Assembly: GCA_965218935.1 (NCBI GenBank)
Contig: CBDCMH010000011.1
Span: 248,001-312,000 of the forward strand
Direction: 5' to 3'
From: JADFOI01 sp965218935
GTDB taxonomy: Bacteria > Acidobacteriota > UBA6911 > RPQK01 > JADFOI01
DNA length: 64,000 nucleotides
This document shows, one piece after another, positions 41,643 to 51,024 of the stretch; the stretch's first letter is position 1; each line of letters starts with the position of its first letter. The notes below the pieces were generated by a model that saw nothing but the letters and a program-made list of their open reading frames with translations, was not told where the DNA came from and ran no database searches. The position numbers were made by a program, and so were the translations under genes.

Positions 41643-42460
41643 TGGCATTTGTCGAGTCCATGCCAAGAGCTTTGACCATAGCCGGGTCTGACAGCGGAGG
41701 TTGTGCCGGCATTCAGGCCGATCTGAAGACCTTTGCAGCATTGGAGGTACACGGAATGAGTGTCATCACTGCAGTGACCGCGCAGGACACCAAGCGCGTC
41801 TACAAGTCCTCTGAGTTGCCCCTTGAGATCATCGAACGCCAGATCGAGGCAGTGATCGAGGACATTGGAGCCGACGCCGTCAAGACGGGAATGCTCTCCT
41901 CCACTGAGATTACTGACCTGGTCAGCGAGCAAGTGAAGCGGTTGGGAATCGAGCGTTTGGTCGTGGATCCGGTCATGGTGAGTACCGGCGGAGATCCACT
42001 GATCCGTCAGGAGGCCGTTGAAGTGATGAAGACTAAGCTGTTTCCCCAGGCATTGGTGGTGACCCCCAACCTGCAGGAGGCGGAGTTCCTGATCGGGCAC
42101 AAGATCACGAAAGAGAAAGAATTGAAAGAGGCAGTTCAGGAAATCTATGAATGGGGACCCGCCTCGGTGATTGTCAAAGGGGGTCACGTCGCAGATTTGA
42201 ACCAATCTACCGATTATTTTTTTGACGGTGAGGAATTCAGGTCGTTTTCCGGGCCTCGCGTCGACACGAAGAACACTCACGGAAGCGGATGCACCTTCGC
42301 CGCCGCCATCGCCGCTTACTTGGCCCATGGACTGGATCTCATCGACGCCATCGCCAGTGCCAAAGAGTACACCACTGAAGCCATCCGCCATTCCTTTCCA
42401 CTCGGACAGGGCCACGGGCCGCTGGGCCATTTCTGGAAATACTGGAAAAGTGAACTGTGA
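41642..42460 (+). CDS. thiD: hydroxymethylpyrimidine/phosphomethylpyrimidine kinase
   Basis: A 272-residue ribokinase-fold enzyme: ALTIAGSDSGGCAGIQADLK, substrate site VTAQDT, VKTGMLSS, DPVMVSTGG, and the anion hole/catalytic aspartate KNTHGSGCTFAAAIAAYLA. It phosphorylates HMP and HMP-P for thiamine synthesis. No thiE/thiC neighbours and no TPP riboswitch pattern was seen upstream, since the start overlaps the permease stop. Confidence 0.95.
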   Translation: MAFVESMPRALTIAGSDSGGCAGIQADLKTFAALEVHGMSVITAVTAQDTKRVYKSSELPLEIIERQIEAVIEDIGADAVKTGMLSSTEITDLVSEQVKRLGIERLVVDPVMVSTGGDPLIRQEAVEVMKTKLFPQALVVTPNLQEAEFLIGHKITKEKELKEAVQEIYEWGPASVIVKGGHVADLNQSTDYFFDGEEFRSFSGPRVDTKNTHGSGCTFAAAIAAYLAHGLDLIDAIASAKEYTTEAIRHSFPLGQGHGPLGHFWKYWKSEL

Positions 42461-42588
42461 TCTCTCTCTCTGGACCCAGTGAGATCAGCTGCTGCCCAAC
42501 CGGCTTTTGCCTAGTGTCTATTTGTGATAATCTAATAGAATCGAGGGCTGAGTGACTCATATTCTAAGTGTTTGGAAGGAGATAGGTT

Positions 42589-42948
42589 ATGGCTTCTAAG
42601 GGAGACAATTTTGTTTATTTTCTGGTAGGGGGATTTGTCGGTGCATCGGTCGCCTTACTTCTTGCTCCCAAAACCGGAGAGCAAACCCGAGAATTCCTGG
42701 AAAATAAGTACAAGGAAGGAACTGAAGGCTTGACGGATAAGATCCGAGATGGAAAACAGGTTGTCACCAGCAAATCGCTTACAATGACCGAACAGGTCAC
42801 CGACAAGATCAATCAGGGAAAGGACCTTTTGCAACAGCATAAAGAGCAGGCCTCTGCAGCCATTGCGGCGGGAAAAGAAGCCTATGCACAGGAGAGGAGT
42901 GCCGACGTGGGCAACGGGAAAAAAGGTAAAAAGAAATCAGCTTCCTAA
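42589..42948 (+). CDS. YtxH-domain protein
   Basis: A 119-residue protein. One N-terminal membrane helix (FVYFLVGGFVGASVALLLAP) is followed directly by KTGEQTRE, the YtxH signature. A helical region and a lysine/serine tail (GKKGKKKSAS) follow. Members are stress-associated inner-membrane proteins of unknown mechanism. AAGGAG lies 8-13 bp before the ATG. Confidence 0.9.
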   Translation: MASKGDNFVYFLVGGFVGASVALLLAPKTGEQTREFLENKYKEGTEGLTDKIRDGKQVVTSKSLTMTEQVTDKINQGKDLLQQHKEQASAAIAAGKEAYAQERSADVGNGKKGKKKSAS

Positions 42949-42978
42949 CGCCCGGAGCTAGTATGAAAGGATTGCCCC

Positions 42979-43500
42979 GTGAATCTTGAAACTCTTCTCT
43001 TGGTCTTCGTCGGTATCAGTGCAGTAGCCTTCGTGCTCCAGTGCCTTTCCATGTGGACGGCTGCCCGATCCATCGCCAAAACAGTGCAGAGACTGGAACG
43101 GGAAACGAAAGAGTTGCAGGGGGATGCTCGCGAACTGATCCAAAGGGCCCAGGGAATTGTGGAAAGCATGGCACCTCTGGGTCGGATCGCCGAGAGCCTG
43201 AAGGCCAATATGGATCTCATCTCTCAGATGGTGAAGGAACGAGCTCAAGACCTGGACCAGTTCGTTCAAGAAATGACGGAGATGGGTCGGGAACAAGCTT
43301 CCAAGGTCGACCATGTGGTCACCGACACCGTTGAAAAGCTTGAGCAGACCACAGAGATGATTCACCAGGATGTTCTCAAGCCTGCCCTTGAGATTTCGTC
43401 ATTCTTGAAGGGAATCAAAGCAGGGCTGTACTATCTGTTCAACAAAAAAACTCCGCCACCAACCAGCAAGAGTCCTTCTGAAGAGGAACTGTTTATCTAG
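42979..43500 (+). CDS. membrane-anchored helical protein (DUF948-like)
   Basis: A 173-residue protein from a GTG start. It has an N-terminal membrane helix (LETLLLVFVGISAVAFVLQC), then a long amphipathic helical/coiled-coil region with repeated TVQRLERETKELQGDARELI-type heptads, and a polar proline/serine tail. The pairing with a YtxH gene, 30 bp upstream, matches the DUF948-YtxH pairs seen in Firmicutes and elsewhere. A joint role at the membrane is inferred. A second AUG start within the helix is unlikely. Confidence 0.75.
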   Translation: MNLETLLLVFVGISAVAFVLQCLSMWTAARSIAKTVQRLERETKELQGDARELIQRAQGIVESMAPLGRIAESLKANMDLISQMVKERAQDLDQFVQEMTEMGREQASKVDHVVTDTVEKLEQTTEMIHQDVLKPALEISSFLKGIKAGLYYLFNKKTPPPTSKSPSEEELFI

Positions 43501-43507
43501 CGCGCAT

Positions 43508-43683
43508 CGAGCGCGTATCCCAAATCCTAAATTCCAAATCACAAACAGATCACAAATTCCAAGGTCCAAATCACAAACAAACTCAGTATAAAGCAGTCCA
43601 TGAACCGAAACTCTCAGAGGTTTTGAACTTGGAATTTGGGATTTAGAATTTGTTTGAGATTTGAGATTCGGGATTTGGGATTT
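43508..43683. repeat. inverted low-complexity tract (AAATTCC / GGAATTT words)
   Basis: The left half reads CCCAAATCCTAAATTCCAAA, TCACAAACAGATCACAAATT. The right half reads GGAATTTGGGATTTAGAATT, TGTTTGAGATTTGAGATTCG. The right half is an imperfect reverse complement of the left, so the 176-bp spacer can form a long imperfect hairpin. It separates convergent genes (the DUF948-like gene and fabH). Confidence 0.78.
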
Positions 43684-44682
43684 TCAGATATCTCCCCACC
43701 GCAGTAGGACACTGCCCCAGGTAAAGCCCGCTCCAAAGCTGGCCAAAAGCAAGAGATCCCCCTTCTTGATACGTCCCTTCTGATAGGCCTCGGCCAACCC
43801 AATGGGGATAGTGGCCGCGGTCGTATTGGCGTATCGGTCAATGTTGATGACCACCCGTTCGGGACGAAGCCCCAGGCGCTCCAACGAAGACTGGATGATT
43901 CTCATGTTGGCCTGGTGGGGCACATAAAGACTCACATCATCGGCGGTGTAGCCGTTCCTCTCCAGAATATCTCCACACACCTGAGTAATAAGTTTTACAG
44001 CGTGTTTGAAGACATTTCTCCCATCCTGATGCACGTAGTGCATTTTCTTGTCGATGGTTTGATGACTGGCCGGATGAAGGCTACCCCCCGCCGGCATGTA
44101 GAGAAACTTCCCTCCCGCTCCGTCGCTGTGAAGCATGAAATCGATAATCCCGACGTTCTCTTCCTCGGTAGGCTCCAGCAAGATGGCTCCTGCACCGTCG
44201 CCAAAGAGAACACAGGTGCTCCGATCCTCAAAATTGAGTATCGAACTCATGACATCCGTTCCCAGGACCAGGACCTTTTTGTACATCCCGGTTTGGACAA
44301 ACTGTGCACCGGTGGCCATGGCATAGAGGAAACCCGAGCAAGCTCCTGAAAGGTCAAAGCTCCAGGCATTCTTGGCGCCGATCTTGTCCTGGACAATGCA
44401 GGCAGTGGAAGGAAACATCATGTCTGGTGTCACCGTGGCAACAATGATCAGGTCCAGCTCTTCCGGTCGAACCTCTTTTCCCTGAAAGGCGTTCTCAATG
44501 GCTTTTACGGACAGATCACTGTTGGCCTGACCATCGGACACAATACGTCGTTCAGTAATTCCGCTGCGCTCGCGGATCCACTCGTCGGAGGTATCCAGCG
44601 AAAGCGCCAAATCGTCATTGGTCACTCGCTTCTCCGGCACATACATGCCGAGAGCAGTAATTTGAGCTTGTATGTTTTTCAC
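43684..44682 (-). CDS. fabH: 3-oxoacyl-ACP synthase III
   Basis: A 332-residue thiolase-fold enzyme with the catalytic triad: Cys in DLSGACSGFLYAM, His in VPHQANMRIIQ and Asn in RYANTTAATIP. It starts fatty-acid synthesis by condensing acetyl-CoA with malonyl-ACP. It is the fourth gene of ileS-lspA-lolA-fabH and lies 29 bp after lolA. No other fab or pls genes are adjacent; an enoyl-ACP-reductase-like gene lies at 2170. Confidence 0.96.
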   Translation of the reverse strand: MKNIQAQITALGMYVPEKRVTNDDLALSLDTSDEWIRERSGITERRIVSDGQANSDLSVKAIENAFQGKEVRPEELDLIIVATVTPDMMFPSTACIVQDKIGAKNAWSFDLSGACSGFLYAMATGAQFVQTGMYKKVLVLGTDVMSSILNFEDRSTCVLFGDGAGAILLEPTEEENVGIIDFMLHSDGAGGKFLYMPAGGSLHPASHQTIDKKMHYVHQDGRNVFKHAVKLITQVCGDILERNGYTADDVSLYVPHQANMRIIQSSLERLGLRPERVVINIDRYANTTAATIPIGLAEAYQKGRIKKGDLLLLASFGAGFTWGSVLLRWGDI

Positions 44683-44711
44683 CTCATTTCACCTTGCTTC
44701 ATTCTTTCAGA

Positions 44712-45350
44712 CTACTGAGACATCACTTCAACACCTTCTGGCATCTTGAAACTGAACTGTCGATCAGAAATTCTTATGTTCTCACGAAAGTTCTTCAGGA
44801 CGTATTCGTTGCGGTTTCCAATCGGCTCAATGACGATCAACCTATAAATGAGATAGCTTGACGGATCAACTTCCAAAATCAAATGTGAGTAGCCGCCCTG
44901 AGGTTGCTTCGGCGTCAGTCGTACGAGTAAGTTGTCGACCTGAAGTGGCTTCTCCGCTTCTTCCAGCTCAACGTGAAAATCTTCACGAATCTTCCCCCTC
45001 CCCACCAGGAAGAGCAATGGTGTCGAGGCGTTGTTCAGGTCCAGATCTGAGACGATGACCTGTTTGTCCTGGGGAAGATAAAAATAACTCTTCTTACCAT
45101 CGGCGACAAAGAGTTTTGGAGTGGGCTGCTGGTATTCCCAATACATTCTTCCCGGCTTTTTCATCTTTACGATCCCTGATTCCCGCAGTTGAACACCTCC
45201 CCCTTGAAACATCTGTTCGAAGTCCGCCGAGAAGCTCTCCAGCGCCTCATACTTTCGTTGCAGTTGGGCAATCAGCTCATCTGGAGTCTGGGCCATCAAC
45301 AGCCCCGACATGGCGAGAACGAATGTGGCTGCCTGACTGAATCGATTCAT
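44712..45350 (-). CDS. lolA: outer-membrane lipoprotein carrier protein LolA
   Basis: A 212-residue periplasmic protein. The signal peptide is AATFVLAMSGLLMAQ. LolA-type beta-barrel half segments follow: LQRKYEALESFSADFEQMFQ, KKPGRMYWEYQQPTPKLFVA and GKKSYFYLPQDKQVIV. It shuttles lipoproteins from LolCDE to the outer membrane, so a diderm envelope is expected. ATGA overlap with lspA couples lipoprotein processing and transport. Confidence 0.93.
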   Translation of the reverse strand: MNRFSQAATFVLAMSGLLMAQTPDELIAQLQRKYEALESFSADFEQMFQGGGVQLRESGIVKMKKPGRMYWEYQQPTPKLFVADGKKSYFYLPQDKQVIVSDLDLNNASTPLLFLVGRGKIREDFHVELEEAEKPLQVDNLLVRLTPKQPQGGYSHLILEVDPSSYLIYRLIVIEPIGNRNEYVLKNFRENIRISDRQFSFKMPEGVEVMSQ

Positions 45351-45847
45351 TGACTGGAAGTCTCCGACTGTCCACCCATAAAGCTCTCATAGAGAATGAA
45401 AAGAACTCCGCAAGTGATGGCGGTATCGGCTACATTGAAGGTCGGCCAGCGAAAATAATCCTGCCAATACACCTCGATGAAATCAGTGACATGGCGGTGA
45501 ACGACCCGCTCCAGGAAGTTGCCCAGAATTCCACCCAGAAGCAGTCCCAGAGAGATGAAGAGCTGAGGTTGATTCGAAGGTGCGCTCCAAATGTAGTAGA
45601 TGACAACGATCACGGCAATGATAGCCAGGGCTGAAAGAATGACCGGTTTCCACGCTGACTGGGAAGCGTGGAACAGCCCAAACGCGATCCCCTCGTTTTG
45701 CACATAATGAATTTTAAAAAAACCGTCAATGATGCTGTAATCGTGGAGCCAGCTGGCGTTCTGGATCCACCACTTGGTGAGCAGATCCAGAGTAAGGATC
45801 ACAAAACCCAGGAGGATAGCCATTGTGCGCATTCTTGCTTCAATCAA
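45347..45847 (-). CDS. lspA: lipoprotein signal peptidase
   Basis: A 166-residue protein with four membrane helices. Conserved pieces are HYVQNEGIAFGLF, GNFLERVVHRHVTDFIEV (catalytic Asp in TDF; the usual D of the NxxDR motif is replaced by E) and FNVADTAI (second catalytic Asp). It cleaves prolipoprotein leaders in the inner membrane. It overlaps ileS by 8 bp and lolA by 4 bp. Confidence 0.95.
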   Translation of the reverse strand: MIEARMRTMAILLGFVILTLDLLTKWWIQNASWLHDYSIIDGFFKIHYVQNEGIAFGLFHASQSAWKPVILSALAIIAVIVVIYYIWSAPSNQPQLFISLGLLLGGILGNFLERVVHRHVTDFIEVYWQDYFRWPTFNVADTAITCGVLFILYESFMGGQSETSSQ

Positions 45848-48623
45848 GTCCCTTGTCGATCTCCTTGAGAATCTCGAAGCAGCGGGAGCAAAGGGTGGGC
45901 ATTTCGCTGTGTGATCCCACCGAAGGAGAGTAGGTCCAGCACCGCTCGCACTTATCTCCCGGAGCCTTGGAAACGTTCACTTCGATCTCGTCGCCAGCCA
46001 CTTCCGAAGTCTGAGTCAGCTCGACGTCAGAAACAATAAACAAGGAGCGGAGATCTTTGGAAAAAGTTTGCAAGTACTCGAAGATCTCCGGACCACACCG
46101 AATTCCTATTTTGGCCTCCAGGGAATTGCCAATCTGTTTTTCCTGTCGGCTTTCCTCCAGTGTTTTGCTGACCTTGGCCCGAATCTCCAGAAGTCGTTCC
46201 CACCGATTCAGTAGTTCGTCGTCTTGATATCTATCGATTTGCTGCGAAAATTCAGCCATATGGACCGACTCAACCGGTTCATCCTGGAGATAGAGATTCT
46301 TCCAAATCTCCTCACAAGTGAAGGGCAGGATTGGCGCAAAAAGCCGGACAAGAGTGTCGGTGATTCTAAAGAGTGCTGTTTGGGAAGACCTCCGATCGAG
46401 CGAATTGGGAGCCAGGATATAGAGACGGTCCTTTAATACATCGAAGTAGAAATTAGACAAATCAATGACGCAGAAATTGTAAAGGGTGTGGTAAACGACG
46501 TGAAATTCAAAGTTCCCGTAGGCGTCCTGTACTCGACGTGCAACACGGGCCGTGCGTGCCAGCGCCCAGCGGTCCATCTCGGTCAAATCTTCGTCGATCA
46601 CCTGTTCGCGGTGGTCGAAATCAAACAGGTTGCCCAGAAGAAAACGATGGGTATTGCGGATCTTTCGATAAGCTTCCCGCAGTCGCGCAAGAATCTCCTC
46701 TCCCAGACGTGCGTCCTCCGTGTAGTTGATGGAAGAAACCCACAAGCGGAGGATCTCCGCTCCATTGTCCTTCATCACATCGAGCGGGGAGATGACGTTG
46801 CCGCGAGATTTGGACATAGCGCGCCCTTCCGCATCCAGAGTCCAGCCGTTACAGATGACCACCTGGTAAGGTGCTGCATCTTTGACGCCCACAGCAACCA
46901 GAAGCGAACTGTGAAACCAGCCGCGGTATTGATCTCCCCCTTCTAAATAAATGTCTGCAGGCCAAGTCAGATTTTCGCGTTCCCCCAGCACAACATGATG
47001 ACTGACGCCGGAATCGAACCAGACGTCCAGAATGTCGTCTTCCTTTTCAAACTCAGTGCTGCCACATTCACAGCGCGTGCCTTCAGGAATCAGTTCAGAA
47101 ACACTCAGCGAGAACCAGGCATCGGAACTCTGCTTCTGAAAAATATCGGCCACATGACCGATTACCTCGTTCCGGAGCAGCGGAGACTGACATTCGCTGC
47201 AGTAGAAGGCAACGATGGGTACACCCCAGATCCTTTGCCGGCTAATACACCAGTCTGGCCGGGTGGTGATCATATTGCTGATCCGCTCTTCGCCCCATCC
47301 GGGGATCCAGCGCACCTTTTTAACCTCTTCCAGGGCCCGTTGGCGTAATTGTGCGTGATCCATACTAATAAACCACTGTGGGGTGGCCCGAAAGATCACC
47401 GGATTGTGACAGCGCCAGCAATGGGGATAGCTGTGCACGATGGGTTGTTCCGCCACCAGCACCCCTTTTTCACCCATCAACTGGTTGATCTTCGGGTTGG
47501 CTTCAAACACCTGCAGATCCGCAAAGTGCTCCACGTCCGAAGTGAATCTACCCGAGGCGTCCACTGGACAGTACACCTCCAATCCGTGCTCGATTCCCAC
47601 CAGATAGTCATCCTGGCCATGTCCAGGAGCGGTGTGCACAGCACCTGTGCCTTGTTCGAGTGTGACGTGGTCTGCGAGAATACTTTTCGATTCTCGATCC
47701 AACCAGGGATGCCTAAAAACGAGATCTTTCAGAGCCTCCCCCTTGACCGTCCCCACCTCAGAATAGCTCTCAAACCCACACTCCTGGGCAACTTGTTTCA
47801 GCAGCTCCCGGGAGATGATGTAGACCTCATCTGAGACTTCCACCAGGGAGTATTCGATTTGGGGGTGAAAGCAGATGGCGAGATTGGCTGGGAGGGTCCA
47901 TGGCGTCGTGGTCCAGATCAAGGCAAAGACCTTGCGTTTGTCCAATCGGGGATGAAGACCGGCTGCCCCTTGGATAACCGGAAATTTCACATAGATCGAG
48001 GGACTGGTGTGATCGGCATACTCCACTTCCGCCTCCGCCAGAGCCGTTTCGCAGGTGATACACCAGTGCACGGGCTTGAGTCCCCTGTAAACACTTCCCT
48101 TCTCCACAAATTTCCCAAACAGTCTGGCCGTTTCCGCTTCGTACTGGTGGCTCATGGTCAAGTAAGGATCGTCCCACTCTCCAAAAATGCCCAGTCGCTT
48201 GAACTCCTCTTTTTGGATCTCGACGAACTTTTGAGCATACTGTCGGCACTCACGACGCACCTTGACGAGGTCCATATCGGCCGCCTTTTTTCCCACAACT
48301 TTGATTTCGATGGGGAGACCGTGGCAGTCCCATCCTGGAAGGTAAGGAGCATCGTACCCTTCCATGGTTCTGGATTTCACAATAACGTCTTTCAGACTCT
48401 TGTTCAGGGCGTGACCGAGGTGAATATGGCCGTTGGCATAAGGGGGCCCATCGTGAAGAACAAAGACCTCTCTGCCCTTCCGTGCAGCACGGATTCGTTG
48501 ATAAAGGTCCATCTTCTGCCACGCTTCCAGCATGCCCGTTTCCAGCTTCGAAAGGTTCGCCTTCATGGAGAAGGCCGTTTTCGGCAGGTTAAGCGTTTTT
48601 TTCAGGTCTAGAGGCTCCGACAA
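45840..48623 (-). CDS. ileS: isoleucyl-tRNA synthetase
   Basis: A 927-residue class I synthetase. The HIGH motif reads HLGH in ANGHIHLGHALNKSLKD, the editing CP1 domain includes WTTTPWTLPANLAI and GTGAVHTAPGHGQDDY, and the KMSKS loop reads MSKSRGN. A C-terminal zinc ribbon is present (CERCWTYSP, then CSRC). That arrangement matches the bacterial (type I) enzyme. No T-box leader was recognised upstream. It is the head of the ileS-lspA-lolA-fabH operon. Confidence 0.98.
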   Translation of the reverse strand: MSEPLDLKKTLNLPKTAFSMKANLSKLETGMLEAWQKMDLYQRIRAARKGREVFVLHDGPPYANGHIHLGHALNKSLKDVIVKSRTMEGYDAPYLPGWDCHGLPIEIKVVGKKAADMDLVKVRRECRQYAQKFVEIQKEEFKRLGIFGEWDDPYLTMSHQYEAETARLFGKFVEKGSVYRGLKPVHWCITCETALAEAEVEYADHTSPSIYVKFPVIQGAAGLHPRLDKRKVFALIWTTTPWTLPANLAICFHPQIEYSLVEVSDEVYIISRELLKQVAQECGFESYSEVGTVKGEALKDLVFRHPWLDRESKSILADHVTLEQGTGAVHTAPGHGQDDYLVGIEHGLEVYCPVDASGRFTSDVEHFADLQVFEANPKINQLMGEKGVLVAEQPIVHSYPHCWRCHNPVIFRATPQWFISMDHAQLRQRALEEVKKVRWIPGWGEERISNMITTRPDWCISRQRIWGVPIVAFYCSECQSPLLRNEVIGHVADIFQKQSSDAWFSLSVSELIPEGTRCECGSTEFEKEDDILDVWFDSGVSHHVVLGERENLTWPADIYLEGGDQYRGWFHSSLLVAVGVKDAAPYQVVICNGWTLDAEGRAMSKSRGNVISPLDVMKDNGAEILRLWVSSINYTEDARLGEEILARLREAYRKIRNTHRFLLGNLFDFDHREQVIDEDLTEMDRWALARTARVARRVQDAYGNFEFHVVYHTLYNFCVIDLSNFYFDVLKDRLYILAPNSLDRRSSQTALFRITDTLVRLFAPILPFTCEEIWKNLYLQDEPVESVHMAEFSQQIDRYQDDELLNRWERLLEIRAKVSKTLEESRQEKQIGNSLEAKIGIRCGPEIFEYLQTFSKDLRSLFIVSDVELTQTSEVAGDEIEVNVSKAPGDKCERCWTYSPSVGSHSEMPTLCSRCFEILKEIDKGLD

Positions 48624-48769
48624 TCCTTAGTACCTCGTTACTACTTCGTTTCATATGATTCGTCCATTCGACGACTCCAGCAGCGAGAATCTCCCGCAAA
48701 CTTTGGAGCAAAGCAGAACTTTAACAAAAGAAAAAGTTTTCTGTTGGGGAAAACTAGAAGATATAGGAG

Positions 48770-49615
48770 CTACCGCAGATTGAATTGGACTTCGATGGTA
48801 GCCAGGACATCCACTGGCCTTCCCTTGAGGGTCCCGGGTCGAAATCTCCAATTTGTGGCGATTTCTTGAATCGCTTTCTCTTCCAGGCCGTAACCCAGAC
48901 TTCTGAGCACCTTGAAGCTATCCACCGTTCCATCTTTTCGAATGACAGCCTGAAGAATAACGATCCCCTGGACCTTCGATTTGATGGCATCGTCGGTGTA
49001 GCTCGGTGTCGTCTGCTGCAGAATCTGGGGCATGGTCACACCACCACCGATGGTGTAGATTCCCCCATCCCCGGTTCCAGGACCTGCTCCATCAACGGGC
49101 CCTGTACCCGAACCGCGAGCAGGAGGACCGGGAGGCCCTGTGATATCACCAATGTTTAGATCGGACGCTATCTCCGCCAATACCTGTGGGATTTCTTCGA
49201 TTTCCTTCTTGCGAATGGGCTCGGGAGCGTTGGGAGTGGGATCGGGAATCGGAATCAGATCAGGCTTGGGTTCCGGCACGGTCGGTTTGGGTTCAGGTGG
49301 AATGACCTCAGGCTGGCTTCCCCCTCCGGCCAGAGCCGCAGGTTCGGCCAATTGTTTCAGTACCAGGACCTCCTGAGTGATAATCAGGACCTGATCACCA
49401 AATGAGGGAAAAACGATGATGAAAAGCAGAATATGTAAAAGAGCGGACACAACGGCAGCCACTTGCATGGGCTTGCGCCTGGAAATCTCCCCGTGAAAAG
49501 GATTATGGGGATCGCCCGCGTACTGAAGACGTTCGGCGTCGGTGATCTTCAGAGCAAAGAGCCCTTCAAAAAAATCCTTGCACTTTTCTAGAAAGCTTAA
49601 TTCCTCTTCTGCCAT
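48770..49615 (-). CDS. TonB family protein
   Basis: A 281-residue protein. It has a cytoplasmic N-terminus of about 50 residues and one membrane helix (MQVAAVVSALLHILLFIIVF). A proline-rich periplasmic linker follows (PEVIPPEPKPTVPEPKPDLI), then a glycine-rich stretch and a TonB C-terminal domain (GIVILQAVIRKDGTVDSFKV, WRFRPGTLKGRPV). It transmits proton-motive force to outer-membrane receptors. No exbB/exbD is adjacent. The long cytoplasmic N-terminus is unlike E. coli TonB but common in related phyla. Confidence 0.9.
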   Translation of the reverse strand: MAEEELSFLEKCKDFFEGLFALKITDAERLQYAGDPHNPFHGEISRRKPMQVAAVVSALLHILLFIIVFPSFGDQVLIITQEVLVLKQLAEPAALAGGGSQPEVIPPEPKPTVPEPKPDLIPIPDPTPNAPEPIRKKEIEEIPQVLAEIASDLNIGDITGPPGPPARGSGTGPVDGAGPGTGDGGIYTIGGGVTMPQILQQTTPSYTDDAIKSKVQGIVILQAVIRKDGTVDSFKVLRSLGYGLEEKAIQEIATNWRFRPGTLKGRPVDVLATIEVQFNLR

Positions 49616-49790
49616 CTTCTTATTTCTTTATTGGTGTCCTCTCCCTATCCTAGAAAAGTAAAAGTCCTCGAGTCAACGCCTCCCTGCAATGGGATGAAAA
49701 CTCAAGAGAAAAGTATCATTTTAACACCCGATTGTCGTCCCTTTTTCTTCCTTCCCATGGACTCGCAACCCCGGCACACGAACTCTCTAC

Positions 49791-49805
49791 GCATAATCCG
49801 GGCTA
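49791..49805 (-). repeat. family A element end, solo, on a stop codon
   Basis: On the minus strand TAGCCCGGATTATGC; its first three bases are the stop codon of the DUF2064-type gene. No second end was found in the 187-bp spacer before tonB. Confidence 0.72.
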
Positions 49806-50489
49806 GACTATGCCTGGCTGTGACTCGAGAAACGCATGAGTCCGTCTGGGAAAGCCTTCCAGGTCGCGGCTCAAGTCTTTTTTTAGGCGGCGAAGATCGG
49901 CAAGCGTATCCACGTCATACCAACAGGGAAGCAGAAAGAACTCATCGCCTGTCAGTTTATCCAGGGTTTCCTGCAAAACGGTATCAGTGCCCCAGTTCAT
50001 GTTTTCAAAAAGCTCTTTTCTGGGCTCGGAAAGCCCCAGCAGGGAGTACCCCCCGTCCTCGACAGGACCGACCACCACCGGGAACCGGGACAACTCTTCC
50101 AGTGCCTTTTGGATATGCAATAGAGGTAAAGAGGGACTATCGATTCCCAAAAAGACCACTCGATCCGCACTTCGGGAAATGATCTCGTAGGCGTTCCACA
50201 TCCGCTCACCCAGATCTTTACCTTGCTGGTGATGTATCTGAATCGCCTTCGGCAGGTCGTGTTCCTGGCCAAAGAGATCCCTTTCACCCTGTGAGCAGTC
50301 CGAGAGAAAGAGATATCGAGTAACGTCCAGACAAGCGGTCCGATCCAGCGCGTCCAACAGCAGAGCTTGATGAAGTTGCAGACACCCCTCGGGAGTCAGA
50401 ACGGACTCCAGTCGTGTCTTGACTTCTCCTACCCGAGGATAGCGGGAGAAAACCAGGAGAGCGTCACTCAAGAGAGTACCAGTGCCCAA
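49803..50489 (-). CDS. DUF2064/TIGR04282-type glycosyltransferase-like protein
   Basis: A 228-residue GT-A-fold protein: LLVFSRYPRVGEVKTRLESV at the N-terminus, VFLGIDSPSLPLLHIQKALE (DSP site) and VVVGPVEDGGYSLLGLSEPR. These match the DUF2064/TIGR04282 family, nucleotidyl- or glycosyl-transferase-like proteins of mostly unknown substrate, some in arsenosugar pathways. No arsenic genes are adjacent. The stop TAG is formed by a family A end. Confidence 0.87.
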   Translation of the reverse strand: MGTGTLLSDALLVFSRYPRVGEVKTRLESVLTPEGCLQLHQALLLDALDRTACLDVTRYLFLSDCSQGERDLFGQEHDLPKAIQIHHQQGKDLGERMWNAYEIISRSADRVVFLGIDSPSLPLLHIQKALEELSRFPVVVGPVEDGGYSLLGLSEPRKELFENMNWGTDTVLQETLDKLTGDEFFLLPCWYDVDTLADLRRLKKDLSRDLEGFPRRTHAFLESQPGIV

Positions 50490-50502
50490 CCCGGATCATG
50501 CT

Positions 50503-51024
50503 CTAATGACTCCAAAAAATGTAGTTTTTCCAACTATCCGGGGTATCGGACCCCCAGAGGAGGAAATTGATTCTGTGAGGAAAGCCGTATGGGGCCTTGG
50601 GCCGTCTCAAAAGCCTCAAGCCGGCCTCTTCGGGGGTTCGATTCCCCTTTTTCCTGTTGCATCGAATGCAGCAGGTGACGATGTTCTCCCAACTCTTATG
50701 ACCTCCTCGAGCCACTGGGATAACGTGATCATAGGTGAGTTGGCTAGGAGAAAACTTGCGCCCACAATACTGACAGCAATGACGATCCCGCGAGTAAATG
50801 TTGCTTCGCGTGAACTTCACCTGATGGTGGTATCGCTTCACCTTCACATAGCAAAGCAGCCGCAGGACGGAAGGCAGGGGAACGGAGAAGGAGACACTTC
50901 GGATCTCACGATCGTACTCTGCCAATACCTCAACCTTTTGTTGGAAGAGCATACACAAAGCGCGCTTCCACGAAATCACGTGCAAGGGCTCGTAAGTTGA
51001 ATTCAAGACCAGTATCTGTTCCAT
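50503..51024 (-). CDS. HNH endonuclease domain protein
   Basis: A 173-residue protein. The first 60 residues (ILVLNSTYEPLHVISWKRAL) precede an HNH domain with two zinc CxxC pairs (CQYC, CIRC) and the catalytic DHVIP and NIVTCC segments. This stand-alone type is widespread on bacterial chromosomes and usually not mobile. Cellular function is unknown. It lies 13 bp upstream of the glycosyltransferase-like gene on the same strand. Confidence 0.92.
   Translation of the reverse strand: MEQILVLNSTYEPLHVISWKRALCMLFQQKVEVLAEYDREIRSVSFSVPLPSVLRLLCYVKVKRYHHQVKFTRSNIYSRDRHCCQYCGRKFSPSQLTYDHVIPVARGGHKSWENIVTCCIRCNRKKGNRTPEEAGLRLLRRPKAPYGFPHRINFLLWGSDTPDSWKNYIFWSH

Noticed and set aside
41543..42430. 295-codon minus-strand frame over thiD
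   Set aside because: It is antisense to thiD, whose motifs are complete; composition is histidine/leucine-rich shadow sequence.
47859..48611. 250-codon plus-strand frame inside ileS
   Set aside because: It is fully contained in and antisense to ileS.
48627..48660. Possible family B remnant (TTAGTACCTCGTTACTACTT)
   Set aside because: Only about 12 contiguous bases agree with the end sequence and no second end was found; too weak to annotate.
48624..48769. T-box leader for ileS
   Set aside because: No specifier loop, antiterminator or TGGNACC-type T-box sequence was visible in the 146-bp upstream region.
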